64,000 bases of DNA from DATAOG01 sp963753685 (GCA_963753685.1 CAVWDE010000019.1:222480-286479), one strand, 5' to 3'; shown: positions 1 through 9,619, numbered from the stretch's first letter. Notes: generated from the sequence alone by a model not told the origin. Translations and numbers: made by a program.

Positions 1-100
1 CGCCGACGATCTCCTGGGTCTCGATCGCGGTGATGCGGCCCACGCCATGGGACGGATAGACGACGTAGTCATCCGGGGCGAAGGCCAGATTCTTGCCCAT
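1..100 (-). CDS. CarD-family transcriptional regulator (5' end only)
   Basis: Reading the minus strand from the ATG at 100-98 gives a protein beginning MGKNLAFAPDDYVVYPSHG and continuing VGRITAIETQEIVG to the window edge. The PxDxVVYPxHGVGxI pattern is the start of the CarD/CdnL RNA-polymerase-interacting domain, which contacts the RNAP beta subunit and stabilises open complexes. About 33 codons are visible; the rest lies beyond base 1. It lies downstream of fdxA on the same strand, with about 255 bp between them. Identification is firm for the family; the exact role in this organism is inference. Confidence 0.85.
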   Translation of the reverse strand, partial: MGKNLAFAPDDYVVYPSHGVGRITAIETQEIVG

Positions 101-321
101 CGAAGTCGTTCTCCCACCTACCTCAGCACGGCCGCGCGACCGCCACCAAGCCCGCCGCGCGCCCAGACGTCGAACGCCTGCACCCGGCCGATCCGCCGGA
201 TCTTCGCACCGAAAGCTTTCCGTAACGTTAATGGAAATTAATGCTAAACATTCATAGCATGCTTCGACAGAAATGGACAGCCCCTTTGCACTCCCGTCGC
301 GGCGCCGGTTCGTCGGCCCCA

Positions 322-342
322 CTCCGGGGCAAGACCCCGGGG
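322..342 (-). terminator. possible hairpin downstream of fdxA
   Basis: CTCCGGGG (322-329) and CCCCGGGG (335-342) can pair, with one G-T wobble, around a 5-base loop. The hairpin sits 13 bp after the fdxA stop. There is no T tract on the fdxA side, so it may be a weak or Rho-aided terminator, or only GC-rich chance. Confidence 0.3.
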
Positions 343-355
343 CCGGCGGCCGCGG

Positions 356-697
356 TCAACGGTCCTGGCCGGGCTTCGGGCTAAAGTAGTTGTCGAACTT
401 GCCTTGCAGATCCTTGAAGTCGTCAGCGTCGGCTGGCGGCTCCCCCTTCCGCGTAATATTGGGCCACGGACCGGTCGAGTATTCACGATTGAGCTCGAGC
501 CAGCGCTCGGCCTGCTCTTCGGTATCCGGCAGAATCGCCTCGACCGGGCATTCGGGCTCGCAGACCCCGCAGTCGATGCATTCGTCGGGATTGATCACCA
601 GCATGTTATCGCCCTCGTAGAAACAATCCACGGGGCACACCTCGACGCAATCCATGTACTTGCACTTGATGCATGCTTCGGTGACGACGTACGTCAT
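356..697 (-). CDS. fdxA: 7Fe ferredoxin FdxA ([3Fe-4S][4Fe-4S])
   Basis: This is a 113-residue electron-transfer ferredoxin of the Azotobacter FdI type. Counting from the ATG at 697, cysteines lie at 9, 12, 17, 21, 40, 43, 46 and 50. By family knowledge C9, C17 and C50 hold the 3Fe cluster and C21, C40, C43 and C46 the 4Fe cluster, while C12 is the non-ligand. The C-terminal tail (PWPNITRKGEPPADADDFK) is typical of the alphaproteobacterial FdxA family. A TTG at 700 is also in frame, but GGAG lies 6 bp from the ATG and only 3 bp from the TTG, so the ATG is chosen. It is cytoplasmic; its electron partner cannot be told from the context. Confidence 0.95.
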   Translation of the reverse strand: MTYVVTEACIKCKYMDCVEVCPVDCFYEGDNMLVINPDECIDCGVCEPECPVEAILPDTEEQAERWLELNREYSTGPWPNITRKGEPPADADDFKDLQGKFDNYFSPKPGQDR

Positions 698-950
698 CAA
701 TCACTCCAGAGGGTCGGGGGCGGCCGGACTACACGCCAACTGGGGACGTCCGTCATATGTGGCGCGCCGCGTTAAGCTTGTCCAGGGTCGCCGGGCGCGG
801 TCCCGACAGCGGCAATTGGCCGCGCGGCGGCCACGGCGGTCACCTTCCCGGCGCGGCCAGCCCCGGCGCGCCGGGCGAGCGGCGCTCAAACCGGCGCTTC
901 CGGCCGATCGCGTCAGCGCCGGCCGAACCGCCGCTCCCCGGCCAGCGGCG

Positions 951-2759
951 TCAGCGGCGGCCAAACAATCGTTCGATGTCGGCGCGCGACAGGCTGACGT
1001 AGGTCGGCCGGCCATGGTTGCACTGGCCGCTGTGTGGGGTCGCTTCCATCTGGCGCAGGAGCGCGTTCATCTCGGCCAGGCTGAGGCGGCGCCCGGCGCG
1101 CACGCTGCCGTGACAGGCGAGCGTCGCGCTCACCCGATCGAGCGCGGTGCGCAGGCTCACCGCCTGCTCGATCGCTGCCAGGTCCTCGGCCAGGTCCCGG
1201 ACCAGGCCGTCGACGTCGGGGTTGCCGAGCAGGGCCGGCAGCTCGCGCACCAGCACCGCCTCGGCGCCGAACCGCTCCAGCACCAGGCCGAGCTCGGCGA
1301 GCTCGGCGCGCCGCTCATGCAGCTGCTCGACCGCGGCCGGATCGAGCTCGACCACCTCGGGCAGCAAGAGGCCCTGACGGGCGACGCCGTTGGCCGCCAG
1401 CTCCGCCTTCATGCGCTCGTAGACCAGGCGCTCGTGGGCGGCGTGCTGGTCGACCAGGACCAGGCCGTCGCTGGTCTGGGCGAGGATGAAGGCATCGTGC
1501 AGCTGGGCCCGGGCGGCGCCCAGAGGATGCTGCTCGAAGGTCCCGTCTTCAGCCCCGCTCGCGCCCTCGTCGCGCGCCGCGGGCGGCCCCAGCTCGAGCC
1601 GCTCCCCGCTCACGGGGGCCTGAAAGCGCGCCGCGGCCTCGGCCAGGCCCGGCCCGGGATAGCCGCCGTTGGCGGCTCGGCCGCGCCCCCAGGGCAGGCC
1701 GCGCGCCGGCCGGAAGGCGTCGAGCGCCGCCTCGCCGAGCGTGGTCGCGGTCCGGCCGCCGGCCGCCAGCAGCGCCTGCCGGAGCGCTCCGATCACCAGG
1801 CCGCGGACCAGGCCCGGCTCGCGGAACCGGACCTCGGCCTTGGTCGGATGGACGTTGACGTCGACCCGGTCCGGCTCGAGCTCGAGAAACAGCACCGCCA
1901 TCGGCTGGCGGTCGTGGAACAGAAGGTCGCCGTAGGCCGCGCGCAAGGCGCTCTTGAGCAGGCGGTCCTGGACCGGTCGGCGATTGACGAACAGATGCTG
2001 GAAGCGGGCGGTCCTGTGGCTCGCGGTCGGCAGACCGGCGAAGCCGAGCAGGCCAAGGCCGTCGCGCTCGGCCCGGACGGTCAGCGCGTTGGCGGCGAAC
2101 TCCTGGCCCATGATCTCGCCGAGCCGGGCGGCGAGCCTGGTCTCGGCATCGCCGCTCGCCGGCTCCAGCCGCAGCACCCGCCGGCCGTCGACCACCAGCG
2201 TCAGCGCGACCTCCGGATAGGCCATCGCGAGGCGCTCGACCACCTCGCGCGCGGCCTGGGTCTCGGCGCGCTCGGACTTGAGGAACTTGAGCCTGGCCGG
2301 GGTCGCGAAGAACAGGTCGCGGACCTCGACCCGGGTGCCGAAGGCGCCGGCCGCGGGGGTCGGCGCGCCGCAGGCACCGCCTTCGGCCGACACCGCGAAG
2401 GCGCTGTCCTGCGCCCGCGGCCGGCTGGTGATCAGAAGCCGACTGACGCCGGCCAGTGCCGCCAGCGCCTCGCCCCGAAAGCCGAGCGTGCGGATCCGGA
2501 CCAGGTCGTCGTCGGGCAATTTGGAGGTGGCGTGGCGCTCGAGCGCGAGGGTGAGCTCGGCCGGCGCCATGCCCTGGCCGTCGTCGGTGACCGCGATCAG
2601 GGCCGCACCACCGCCGGCAAGCTCGACCAGGAGCCGCCCCGCGCCGGCGTCGAGCGCGTTCTCGATCAGCTCCTTGACCGCGGCGGCGGGGCGCTCGACC
2701 ACCTCGCCGGCGGCGATCCGGTTGACCAGGTTCTGCGGCAGACGACGGATCGGCGCCAC
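951..2759 (-). CDS. mutL: DNA mismatch repair protein MutL
   Basis: This is a 602-residue MutL. The N-terminal GHKL ATPase domain shows IAAGEVVERP (near 15-24), NALDAGA, DDGQGM and TLGFRGEAL. The C-terminal domain carries the latent endonuclease motif DQHAAHER at 437-444, then ACHGSVRAG (548-556) and CNHGRPT (580-586); these are the metal-site motifs of MutL proteins from organisms without MutH. The usual CPHGRPT reads CNHGRPT here. The start MAPIRRLPQ fits family N-termini. The gene lies 58 bp after the M16 peptidase pair on the same strand and may be the last gene of that operon. Residues between about 330 and 420 form the variable linker. Confidence 0.95.
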   Translation of the reverse strand: MAPIRRLPQNLVNRIAAGEVVERPAAAVKELIENALDAGAGRLLVELAGGGAALIAVTDDGQGMAPAELTLALERHATSKLPDDDLVRIRTLGFRGEALAALAGVSRLLITSRPRAQDSAFAVSAEGGACGAPTPAAGAFGTRVEVRDLFFATPARLKFLKSERAETQAAREVVERLAMAYPEVALTLVVDGRRVLRLEPASGDAETRLAARLGEIMGQEFAANALTVRAERDGLGLLGFAGLPTASHRTARFQHLFVNRRPVQDRLLKSALRAAYGDLLFHDRQPMAVLFLELEPDRVDVNVHPTKAEVRFREPGLVRGLVIGALRQALLAAGGRTATTLGEAALDAFRPARGLPWGRGRAANGGYPGPGLAEAAARFQAPVSGERLELGPPAARDEGASGAEDGTFEQHPLGAARAQLHDAFILAQTSDGLVLVDQHAAHERLVYERMKAELAANGVARQGLLLPEVVELDPAAVEQLHERRAELAELGLVLERFGAEAVLVRELPALLGNPDVDGLVRDLAEDLAAIEQAVSLRTALDRVSATLACHGSVRAGRRLSLAEMNALLRQMEATPHSGQCNHGRPTYVSLSRADIERLFGRR

Positions 2760-2817
2760 GATCCAGGTCCTTCCTCGAGCCTCGCCCCCGCCGCGCGCAC
2801 CCCCGACGAGGGTCGGC

Positions 2818-4149
2818 TCAGCCTTCGAGCCCCTGCGGCTGGCCGACCACGACCACCAGCAGCTGGTCCGGATGATAGAGCCGCGCGGCGACCCGCTGCA
2901 CGTCCTTGAGCGTCACCGCCTCGATGTAGTCGTTGCGCCGCTCGAGATAGTCGATCCCGAGGTGGTCGACCTGCATCCCGACCAGCATGCCGGCGATCGC
3001 GTCGTTGCTGGTCAGGCGGAGCGGGAAGGAGCCGGTCAGGTAGGTCTTGGCATCGTCCAGCGCGGCCTGGCTGATCTGGCCCGCGGCCATCGCGGCGATC
3101 TGGGCGCGTACCACCTGCAGCGCCTCGCCGACCGCGGCGTTGGCGGTGCCGAGCCCGCCCAGCCAGAGCGGTGCTGAGTCCATCGGATAGAGGTAGCTGT
3201 AGACCGAATAGGCAAGCCCGCGCTGCTCGCGCACCGCCTCGGTCAGGCGCGAGGTGAAGCCGCCGCCGCCGAGCAGGTGGTTGGCGACGTAGGCGGCGTA
3301 AAAGTCGGGATCGTCGCGGGCGAGGCCGACCTCGCCGAACAGCACCTGGCTCTGGGGTACGTCTTTGCGCACGACCACGATGCCGCCGCGCGCCGGGAGG
3401 GCCTTGGCGAGCTCGAAGGGCGTGCTCTTGGCCGGCAGGTCGCCGAAGGTCTGATCCAAGAGAGGCGCCAGCTCGGCTGCGGTGATGTCGCCCGCGACCC
3501 CGATGATCAGGTTGTCTCTCGCGAGCCGGTCGGCAACGAAAGTCTTGAGGTCCGATGGCGTGATCGCACCCACGCTCGCCACCGTGCCCTGGCTCGGACG
3601 GCCATAGGGGTGGTGCGGGAAGGCGCTCTCGAACCAGGTCCGGCCTGCGACATAGTCCGGGTCTTCCTCGCGCTGGCGCAGGTTGGCCTGGATCTGATTG
3701 CGGATCCGCTCGACCGGCTCGGCATCGAAGCGGGGCGCGGTCAGCGCCAGATGGAGCAGCTCGAAGGCGCGCGCGCGATGGACGGTCAAAGTCTTGAGCT
3801 GGCCCGAGAGCTCGTCGCGCCCGGCATCGAACGACAGCCGGACCGCCAGATCCTCGAGTTCGGTGCGAAACGCCTGGCTGTCGAGGTCGCCGGCACCCTC
3901 GTCCAAGAGGCCCGAGACCATGTAGGCGAGACCCTCTTTGCCGGCCGGATCGAGGGCGGCACCACCCCGGAATTGGAGCGACAGGGACAGAAACGGGATC
4001 GAGGGTTCGCGCAGGAGATAAGCCTCGATGCCGCCCGGGCTCACCACCCGCTCGACCTTGGCCGCCGCCTTGGCAGCCGGCCCCGGGCTCAACGCGCCGA
4101 CCGCGACCGAGAGGCTCAACAGTCCAGCCCCGATCCGGCCGCTAACCAT
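2818..4149 (-). CDS. M16-family zinc-peptidase-like subunit, catalytically inactive partner
   Basis: This is a 443-residue exported protein of the insulinase/pitrilysin (M16) fold. A signal peptide (MVSGRIGAGLLSLSVAVGA, then an Ala-rich region to about residue 30) leads into the M16 domain. The zinc motif HxxEH is absent: the corresponding stretch reads EGLAYMVSGLLDEGAGD. The C-terminal half keeps the Arg/Tyr substrate motif (FTSRLTEAVREQRGLAYSVYS). This is the known pattern of heterodimeric bacterial M16 peptidases, where one subunit supplies zinc and the other the R/Y pair. The start at 4149 overlaps the stop of the upstream catalytic subunit by 8 bp, so the two are probably made and assembled together. 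The longer ORF start at 4287 would place basic out-of-character sequence before the signal peptide and is rejected. Confidence 0.9.
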   Translation of the reverse strand: MVSGRIGAGLLSLSVAVGALSPGPAAKAAAKVERVVSPGGIEAYLLREPSIPFLSLSLQFRGGAALDPAGKEGLAYMVSGLLDEGAGDLDSQAFRTELEDLAVRLSFDAGRDELSGQLKTLTVHRARAFELLHLALTAPRFDAEPVERIRNQIQANLRQREEDPDYVAGRTWFESAFPHHPYGRPSQGTVASVGAITPSDLKTFVADRLARDNLIIGVAGDITAAELAPLLDQTFGDLPAKSTPFELAKALPARGGIVVVRKDVPQSQVLFGEVGLARDDPDFYAAYVANHLLGGGGFTSRLTEAVREQRGLAYSVYSYLYPMDSAPLWLGGLGTANAAVGEALQVVRAQIAAMAAGQISQAALDDAKTYLTGSFPLRLTSNDAIAGMLVGMQVDHLGIDYLERRNDYIEAVTLKDVQRVAARLYHPDQLLVVVVGQPQGLEG

Positions 4150-5578
4150 GACCGTCCGGACCGCCGGCGTTGATGTCCGGCTCGCCGAGCGGCGGCGCCG
4201 GCGCGCCAGCGGCGGGCCCGGCCGTGGCCGTGGCGAGCGGCGCCGGGCTGAGGCGGCCGGTGACCGAGCGCCCGGGGTCGAGCACATAAGCCGCGGCGGC
4301 GTTGACTTCGGCGGGCGTCACCGCACCGATCCGCTCGGGCCAGGCTTCGACGTCCTCGACCGTGCGCCCGGTCGCGAGCGCCGCGCCGAAGCTGCGCACC
4401 GCGGTCGACAGGCTGTCGCGCGCATAGACCGCCTCGGCGGTCATCCGGCTGGTCGCACGCCGGACCTCGTCGGCCGTGACCGGCTCGCTCTTCAGACGGG
4501 CGAGCTCGGCGTCGACCGCCGCCTCCAGGTCGTTCAGGCTGACCCCCGGGCGCGGGCTGGCGTAGACCCGGAAAGTGGTCTGATCGAGCGACGTGCCGTG
4601 ATAGTAGGCGCCGGCCGAGGTCGCGACCTTCTGCTCGATCACCAGCGAGCGATAGAGCCGGGACGTGCTGGTGCCGCCCAGGACCTGGGCCAGCACCTCG
4701 AGCGGGTAGGCGTGCACGGTCTCGCCGGCGGTGAAGCTCGGCGCGAGATAGGAGCGGATCAGAGACGGTTGGCGGACGCGGGGGTCAGAGAGGTCGACCT
4801 CGCGCGGCGCGTCCTGCGGCGGCTCGACCAGCCGGTGGCGCTCCGGCACCGGGCGCGCCGGGATCACGCCATAGTACTTTTCGGCGAGCGGCCGCAGCTC
4901 GGCGGCGTCGATGTCGCCGGCGACGATCAGGACCGCATTGTTGGGTGCGTACCAGGTCCGATAGAAAGCGAGCGCGTCCTCGCGGGTGTAGCTCGCCATC
5001 TCGTGGCGCCAGCCGATCACCGGCAGCCGATAGGGATTGTTGAGGTACTGGGTGGCGTTGACCAGCTCGCCGAGGCGCGAGCCCGGATCATTGTCGACCC
5101 GCATCGAGCGCTCCTCCAGGACGACGTCGCGCTCGGTGCGCACCTCCTCGGGCTCGAGCTTGAGATGGGTCATGCGATCGGCCTCCATGCGCATGACGGT
5201 CTCGAGCCGGTCCTTGGCGATGGTCTGAAAATAGCCGGTGTAGTCGGCGCCCGTGAAGGCGTTCTCGTTGCCGCCGTTGCGCGCCACGATCTTCGAGAAC
5301 TCGCCGGCGGCGAGCGTATCGGTGCCCTTGAACATCAGATGCTCGAGGAAATGCGCGAGCCCGGACTTGCCGACCGGACTGTCGGCCGAGCCGACCTTGT
5401 ACCAGACGTGATGGCTGACCACCGGCGCCCGGCGGTTGGTCACCACCACCACCTGCATGCCGTTGGAAAGCGTGAAGGTTTCCGGATTGAACACCGCCGC
5501 CTCGCCGCTCGTTCCCGATGCCGTCAGCGTCAGGACCAGCGCGGCGCCGGCGCCGCATGCCCTGGAAAGCGCCATCAT
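4142..5578 (-). CDS. M16-family zinc metallopeptidase, catalytic subunit
   Basis: This is a 478-residue periplasmic M16 peptidase. A signal sequence (MMALSRACGAGAALVLTLTASG) precedes the domain. The zinc motif HFLEH is at 76-80 and the third ligand glutamate is at 155 or 156 (VVLEERSM), as expected for HxxEH-x74-76-E. GNENAFTGADYTGYF and the downstream NNAVLIVAGD are typical of the family. Translation overlaps the following inactive M16 subunit, and the gene begins 5 bp after the DUF3035 lipoprotein gene, so it is part of the lspA/ileS operon. The C-terminus has an Ala/Pro-rich tail of about 40 residues (PLATATAGPAAGAPAPPLG) not needed for the fold. Substrate is unknown; periplasmic peptide clearance is the general role of the family. 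Confidence 0.92.
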   Translation of the reverse strand: MMALSRACGAGAALVLTLTASGTSGEAAVFNPETFTLSNGMQVVVVTNRRAPVVSHHVWYKVGSADSPVGKSGLAHFLEHLMFKGTDTLAAGEFSKIVARNGGNENAFTGADYTGYFQTIAKDRLETVMRMEADRMTHLKLEPEEVRTERDVVLEERSMRVDNDPGSRLGELVNATQYLNNPYRLPVIGWRHEMASYTREDALAFYRTWYAPNNAVLIVAGDIDAAELRPLAEKYYGVIPARPVPERHRLVEPPQDAPREVDLSDPRVRQPSLIRSYLAPSFTAGETVHAYPLEVLAQVLGGTSTSRLYRSLVIEQKVATSAGAYYHGTSLDQTTFRVYASPRPGVSLNDLEAAVDAELARLKSEPVTADEVRRATSRMTAEAVYARDSLSTAVRSFGAALATGRTVEDVEAWPERIGAVTPAEVNAAAAYVLDPGRSVTGRLSPAPLATATAGPAAGAPAPPLGEPDINAGGPDGHG

Positions 5579-5583
5579 GGTCG

Positions 5584-6219
5584 TCAGAACACCTTGCTCA
5601 CCAGGGCGCCGAGCGGACTCTGGCGGCGCTCGACCACCGTCGGGGTGTCACCCGCGGTCGGCGGCGCGCCTTTCGCCCGGTTGGCCTGCAGGCGCGCAGT
5701 CTCGGCCGGCGCGTCGACGGTCGCGCCGAGCGTGCTCGGCTCGCGCCACTTCATCACCCGCGTGAACAGCGCGTCTTCGACCAGAGCCAGCGACTGGTTC
5801 TCGACCGCGATCTCGCGCCGGATGTTCGGATCGCTCGCGCCGGCGCCGGCCTCGGCCAGCAACGCCTGTTGGCCGGGAGTCTCCGCCGCGCCCTGAGCTG
5901 CGACCGCGGGCCGGATCGCGGCCGGTGCCGTGGACTGCCCGAACAGCTTTACACGCGCCTGATCGCCCGCGGTCCCGGCCGCTGGCGGCGCTTCCCCGGG
6001 CACAGGCGGACGGAGGTCGAAGTCCGGCGGTATGATCAGCGGCGCGCGCGCCGCCACCGAGTATTCGTCGGGCGAGCGCTTGCCCATGCCCAGCGCGTCC
6101 TGAACCGCGCCGCGTGCGCAGCCCGCGAGCGCCAGGACGCCCATGGCGAGCGCGCCAATTCCCAGGCGCGCGATTGCCGGCCGAATCGCGCCGATCGTTT
6201 TGGTCACGATGTCGATCAT
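5584..6219 (-). CDS. bamF: DUF3035 / BamF-type outer-membrane lipoprotein
   Basis: This is a 211-residue lipoprotein. The N-terminus has a hydrophobic helix ending in a lipobox LALAGC with the acylated Cys at 34. It is followed by the family signature KRSPDEYSVAARAPLIIPPDF (near 47-67) and a Pro/Ala-rich body ending in SPLGALVSKVF. DUF3035 proteins are known in alphaproteobacteria as an accessory BAM-complex lipoprotein, and they commonly lie between lspA and the M16 pair, as here. The gene lies 37 bp downstream of lspA, whose product would process its signal peptide. The family call is strong; the BAM role is taken from family knowledge. Confidence 0.85.
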   Translation of the reverse strand: MIDIVTKTIGAIRPAIARLGIGALAMGVLALAGCARGAVQDALGMGKRSPDEYSVAARAPLIIPPDFDLRPPVPGEAPPAAGTAGDQARVKLFGQSTAPAAIRPAVAAQGAAETPGQQALLAEAGAGASDPNIRREIAVENQSLALVEDALFTRVMKWREPSTLGATVDAPAETARLQANRAKGAPPTAGDTPTVVERRQSPLGALVSKVF

Positions 6220-6256
6220 CCCCCAGCTGGGCGGCGCCTGCCCCCCCTCCGAGGCC

Positions 6257-6727
6257 TTATGTAGGCTGGCGGCGTCGTGCGAGCAAGCCGTCCGCGAGCA
6301 TCAGCACCGCACCGACGCAGATCCCCGCATCGGCCAGGTTGAAGGCCGGCCAGTGCCAGCCGGCGAGATGGAAGTCGAGGAAGTCGACCACGGCGCCGAA
6401 GCGGATGCGGTCGATCATGTTGCCGAGCGCACCGCCGATCACCAGCCCGAGACCGAGCCCGGTCAGCAGCTGGTCGCTGCGCTTGAGCCAGACCAGGAGG
6501 CCGACGACCACGGCGAGCGCCAGGCCGGACAGCAGCCAGGGGGCAAAGGCGCCGCCCGAGTTGAACATGCCGAAGCTGACCCCGCGGTTCCAGACCAGCA
6601 CGAGGTTGAAGAACGGGGTCACGCGCTGGGGCGCGCTGCCCAGGTCGAGCGCGGCCAGCGCCGCCGATTTGGCGAGCTGATCGAGCACCAGGGTGGCGAG
6701 CGCGACCGGCAGGCCCCAGCGCAGCAT
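6257..6727 (-). CDS. lspA: lipoprotein signal peptidase LspA
   Basis: This 156-residue inner-membrane aspartyl peptidase removes signal peptides from diacylated prolipoproteins. Four hydrophobic segments are visible. Conserved motifs are LDQLAK (15-20), NRGVSFG (47-53), GNMIDR (102-107), VVDFLDF (113-119) and FNLADAGI (129-136). By alignment to the Pseudomonas enzyme the catalytic pair is Asp115 and Asp133. The gene starts 21 bp after the ileS stop, the classic ileS-lspA arrangement, and is followed by a lipoprotein gene. Confidence 0.96.
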   Translation of the reverse strand: MLRWGLPVALATLVLDQLAKSAALAALDLGSAPQRVTPFFNLVLVWNRGVSFGMFNSGGAFAPWLLSGLALAVVVGLLVWLKRSDQLLTGLGLGLVIGGALGNMIDRIRFGAVVDFLDFHLAGWHWPAFNLADAGICVGAVLMLADGLLARRRQPT

Positions 6728-6748
6728 CGACGGCCGCCCCCGGCGCGC

Positions 6749-9565
6749 TCAGGCGGCGGCCAGGGCGGCAACCGCGTCCTGGCAGCGCCGACAGAGGTCG
6801 GGTGCCGCCGGCTCGGCGCCGACCTCCGCGAGCACCTGCCAGCAGCGGGCGCATTTGGCGCCGTCCGCGCGTCTCGGCACGACCCCGACCCCCGGCACGT
6901 CGGCGAGCGTGAAGGCGGCAGGCGGCGGCGGGGCCACGATGGTCTCGACGCCGCTGGTGATCGCGAGTTCGGCCATGTCCAGGCCGGCCACGACCTCGGC
7001 GTCCGCAGGATCGAGGTAGACCGCCGGCGCCGCCTCGAGCGAGGAGCCGATCCGCTTCTCCTGACGCTCGACCTCGAGCGCGCCGGTGATCACCCGCCGC
7101 ACCCGTCGGACCCGCTCCCATCTGGCGCCGAGCGCCGGGTCCAGCCAGGCCGCCGGCAGCTCCGGGAACCGCCGCAGATGGACGCTGGCGCCCTCCGACG
7201 GATGGCGGCAGAGCCACGCCTCCTCGGTCGTGAACACCAGGACCGGGGCGAGCCAGGCGGAAAGGCACTCGAACAGCCGGTCGAGCACGGTGCGCACGGC
7301 GCGCCGGCGGCGGCTGTCCGGCCGGTCGCAGTAGAGCGCGTCCTTGCGGACATCGAAGTAGAAGGCCGAGAGATCGGTCGCGCAGAAGTTGTGCAGGGCC
7401 GAATAGAGGCGCGGGAAATCGAAGTCCGCGTTGGTCGCGCGCACCAGCCGGTCGAGCTCGGCCAGGCGATGCAGCACCCAGCGCTCGAGCTCCGGCAGCT
7501 CCGCCGCCGGCAGGCGCTCCTTGGCCTCGAAGCCGGCGAGCGAGCCGAGCAGATAGCGGAGCGTATTGCGCAGGCGCCGGTAGGCGTCCGCCTGGCCGGC
7601 CAGGATCTCCTCGCCGATCCGCAGGTCCTCGGCGTAGTCGGCGCCGACCGCCCACAGCCTGAGGATGTCGGCGCCGCGGGTCTTCATGAGATCGAGCGGC
7701 GAGACCACGTTGCCGAGCGACTTCGACATCTTGCGGCCGTGCTCGTCGACCACGAAGCCATGAGTCAGCACCGTGTCGTAGGGCGCGCGGCCGCGGGTGC
7801 CGCAGCTCTCCAGCAGCGAGGAGTGGAACCAGCCGCGGTGCTGGTCCGAGCCCTCGAGGTAGAGCGTGGCAGGCCAGCCGAGCTCGGGACGTTGCTCGAG
7901 CACGGTCGCATGGGTGCAGCCGGACTCGAACCAGACGTCGACGATGTCGGTCACCTGCTCGTAGTCGGCGGGATCGCGACCCTCGCCAAGGAAGCGCCCG
8001 GGCGGGCTCGTGAACCAGGCATCCGCACCCTCCTGCTCGAAGGCCTCCGCGATCCGCTCGTTGACCAGCGGGTCGCGGAGCGGCTGGTCGTCGGCCCGGC
8101 GCACGAACACCGCGATCGGCACGCCCCAGGCGCGCTGGCGCGAGATGCACCAGTCGGGTCGGCTCTCGATCATGCCGCGGATCCGGTTATTCCCGGACGC
8201 CGGGACCCAGCGGGTCTCTTCGATCGCTTGCAGCGCCTTGGCGCGCAGCCGGCCCTCGCCCTCCATGGGGATGAACCACTGCGGCGTCGCCCGGAAGATC
8301 AGCGGCGCCTTGGAGCGCCAGGAGTGGGGGTAGCTGTGGGTGAGCTTGCCGCGGGCGAGCAGCGCTCCCGCCTCGATGAGCGCGGCGATCACGGGCTCGG
8401 CCGCCTTGAACACGTGCAGGCCCGCGAACAGCGGCACCTGCGCCGTGTAGACGCCGTCCTCGGCGACCGTGTCCGGGACCTCGAGACCGTTGGTCGCGCC
8501 GAGCTCGAAGTCGTCGGCGCCGTGCGAGGGTGCGATGTGCACGAGGCCCGTGCCATCCTCGGCGCTGACGAAATCGGCCGCCAGCAGCGGCACCTCGAAG
8601 TCGTAGCCCTGCCCCCGCAGCGGATGCCGGCAGATCGTGCCGGCGAGCGCCGGACCGGGCAGTTCGGCGAGCGTCCGGTAGCCGGTGATCTTCGCTGCCG
8701 CGGTCACGTCCTCGGCCAGCCGCGCGGCCAGCAGCAGCTTCTCGCCGACCACCGCCCGCGAGCCTTCGCCCACCCCCTGGACCTCGATCACCCGGTAGTC
8801 GACCTCGGCGCCATAGGCGATGGCGCGGTTGCCGGGCATGGTCCAGGGCGTGGTCGTCCAGATCAGGACGGCGGCGCCGCCGAGCTCGGGAACCGACGGT
8901 CTGACCACCGGAAAGCGCACCATGATCGTGGTCGAGGTGTGGTCGTGGTACTCGACCTCGGCCTCGGCGAGCGCGGTCTTTTCCACCACCGACCAGAGCA
9001 CCGACTTGAGGCCGCGGTAGAGTTCGCCCGCCTGCAGGAACTTCGCGAGCTCGCGGAAGATGCCGGCCTCGGCCTTATACGCCATGGTCGTATAGGGATG
9101 CTGCCAGTCGCCGACCACGCCCAGGCGCATGAACTCCTGGCGCTGGACCTCGATCCAATGCTCTGCGAACTCGCGGCACTCGCGCCGGAACTCGGCTGCC
9201 GGCACCGCGTCCTTGTCCTTGCCCGCCTGCCGGTAGCGCTGCTCGATCTGCCACTCGATCGGCAGGCCGTGGCAGTCCCAGCCGGGGACGTAGACCGCAT
9301 CCTTGCCCAGCATCTGCTGGCTGCGGTTGACCACGTCCTTGAGGATCTTGTTGAGCGCCGTGCCCATGTGCAGATGGCCGTTGGCGTAGGGCGGGCCATC
9401 ATGGAGGATGAATTTTTCCAGGCCTTTGGCCTGCTCGCGCAGGCGCCGGTAGAGGTCAAGCTCGGCCCAGCGCGCCAGGATCTCGGGCTCGCGTGCCGCC
9501 AGGTTCGCCTTCATCGGGAACGCGGTCTTGGGCAGGAACACGGTCGCGCGATAGTCGGTGCTCAT
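6749..9565 (-). CDS. ileS: isoleucyl-tRNA synthetase
   Basis: This is a 938-residue class I aminoacyl-tRNA synthetase charging tRNA-Ile. The HIGH-type motif HLHM is at 64-67 after HDGPPYANG, and KMSKS is at 612-616. The CP1 editing domain lies between them (WTTTPWTMPGNRAI). The C-terminal zinc-finger cysteines read CARCWQ and, further on, CRRC (about 895-925), as in bacterial IleS. The length matches the family. There is no T-box leader, as expected for this lineage. ribF lies 54 bp upstream on the same strand and lspA 21 bp downstream. Confidence 0.97.
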   Translation of the reverse strand: MSTDYRATVFLPKTAFPMKANLAAREPEILARWAELDLYRRLREQAKGLEKFILHDGPPYANGHLHMGTALNKILKDVVNRSQQMLGKDAVYVPGWDCHGLPIEWQIEQRYRQAGKDKDAVPAAEFRRECREFAEHWIEVQRQEFMRLGVVGDWQHPYTTMAYKAEAGIFRELAKFLQAGELYRGLKSVLWSVVEKTALAEAEVEYHDHTSTTIMVRFPVVRPSVPELGGAAVLIWTTTPWTMPGNRAIAYGAEVDYRVIEVQGVGEGSRAVVGEKLLLAARLAEDVTAAAKITGYRTLAELPGPALAGTICRHPLRGQGYDFEVPLLAADFVSAEDGTGLVHIAPSHGADDFELGATNGLEVPDTVAEDGVYTAQVPLFAGLHVFKAAEPVIAALIEAGALLARGKLTHSYPHSWRSKAPLIFRATPQWFIPMEGEGRLRAKALQAIEETRWVPASGNNRIRGMIESRPDWCISRQRAWGVPIAVFVRRADDQPLRDPLVNERIAEAFEQEGADAWFTSPPGRFLGEGRDPADYEQVTDIVDVWFESGCTHATVLEQRPELGWPATLYLEGSDQHRGWFHSSLLESCGTRGRAPYDTVLTHGFVVDEHGRKMSKSLGNVVSPLDLMKTRGADILRLWAVGADYAEDLRIGEEILAGQADAYRRLRNTLRYLLGSLAGFEAKERLPAAELPELERWVLHRLAELDRLVRATNADFDFPRLYSALHNFCATDLSAFYFDVRKDALYCDRPDSRRRRAVRTVLDRLFECLSAWLAPVLVFTTEEAWLCRHPSEGASVHLRRFPELPAAWLDPALGARWERVRRVRRVITGALEVERQEKRIGSSLEAAPAVYLDPADAEVVAGLDMAELAITSGVETIVAPPPPAAFTLADVPGVGVVPRRADGAKCARCWQVLAEVGAEPAAPDLCRRCQDAVAALAAA

Positions 9566-9619
9566 GGGCGGGCTCTTGCAGTTCCTGCGGGGGCGTTGCC
9601 GGCGGCGGAGCGGGCGGGT

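Noticed and set aside
654..2909. 751-codon plus-strand ORF opposite mutL
   Set aside because: Antisense shadow; MutL motifs on the minus strand are unambiguous.
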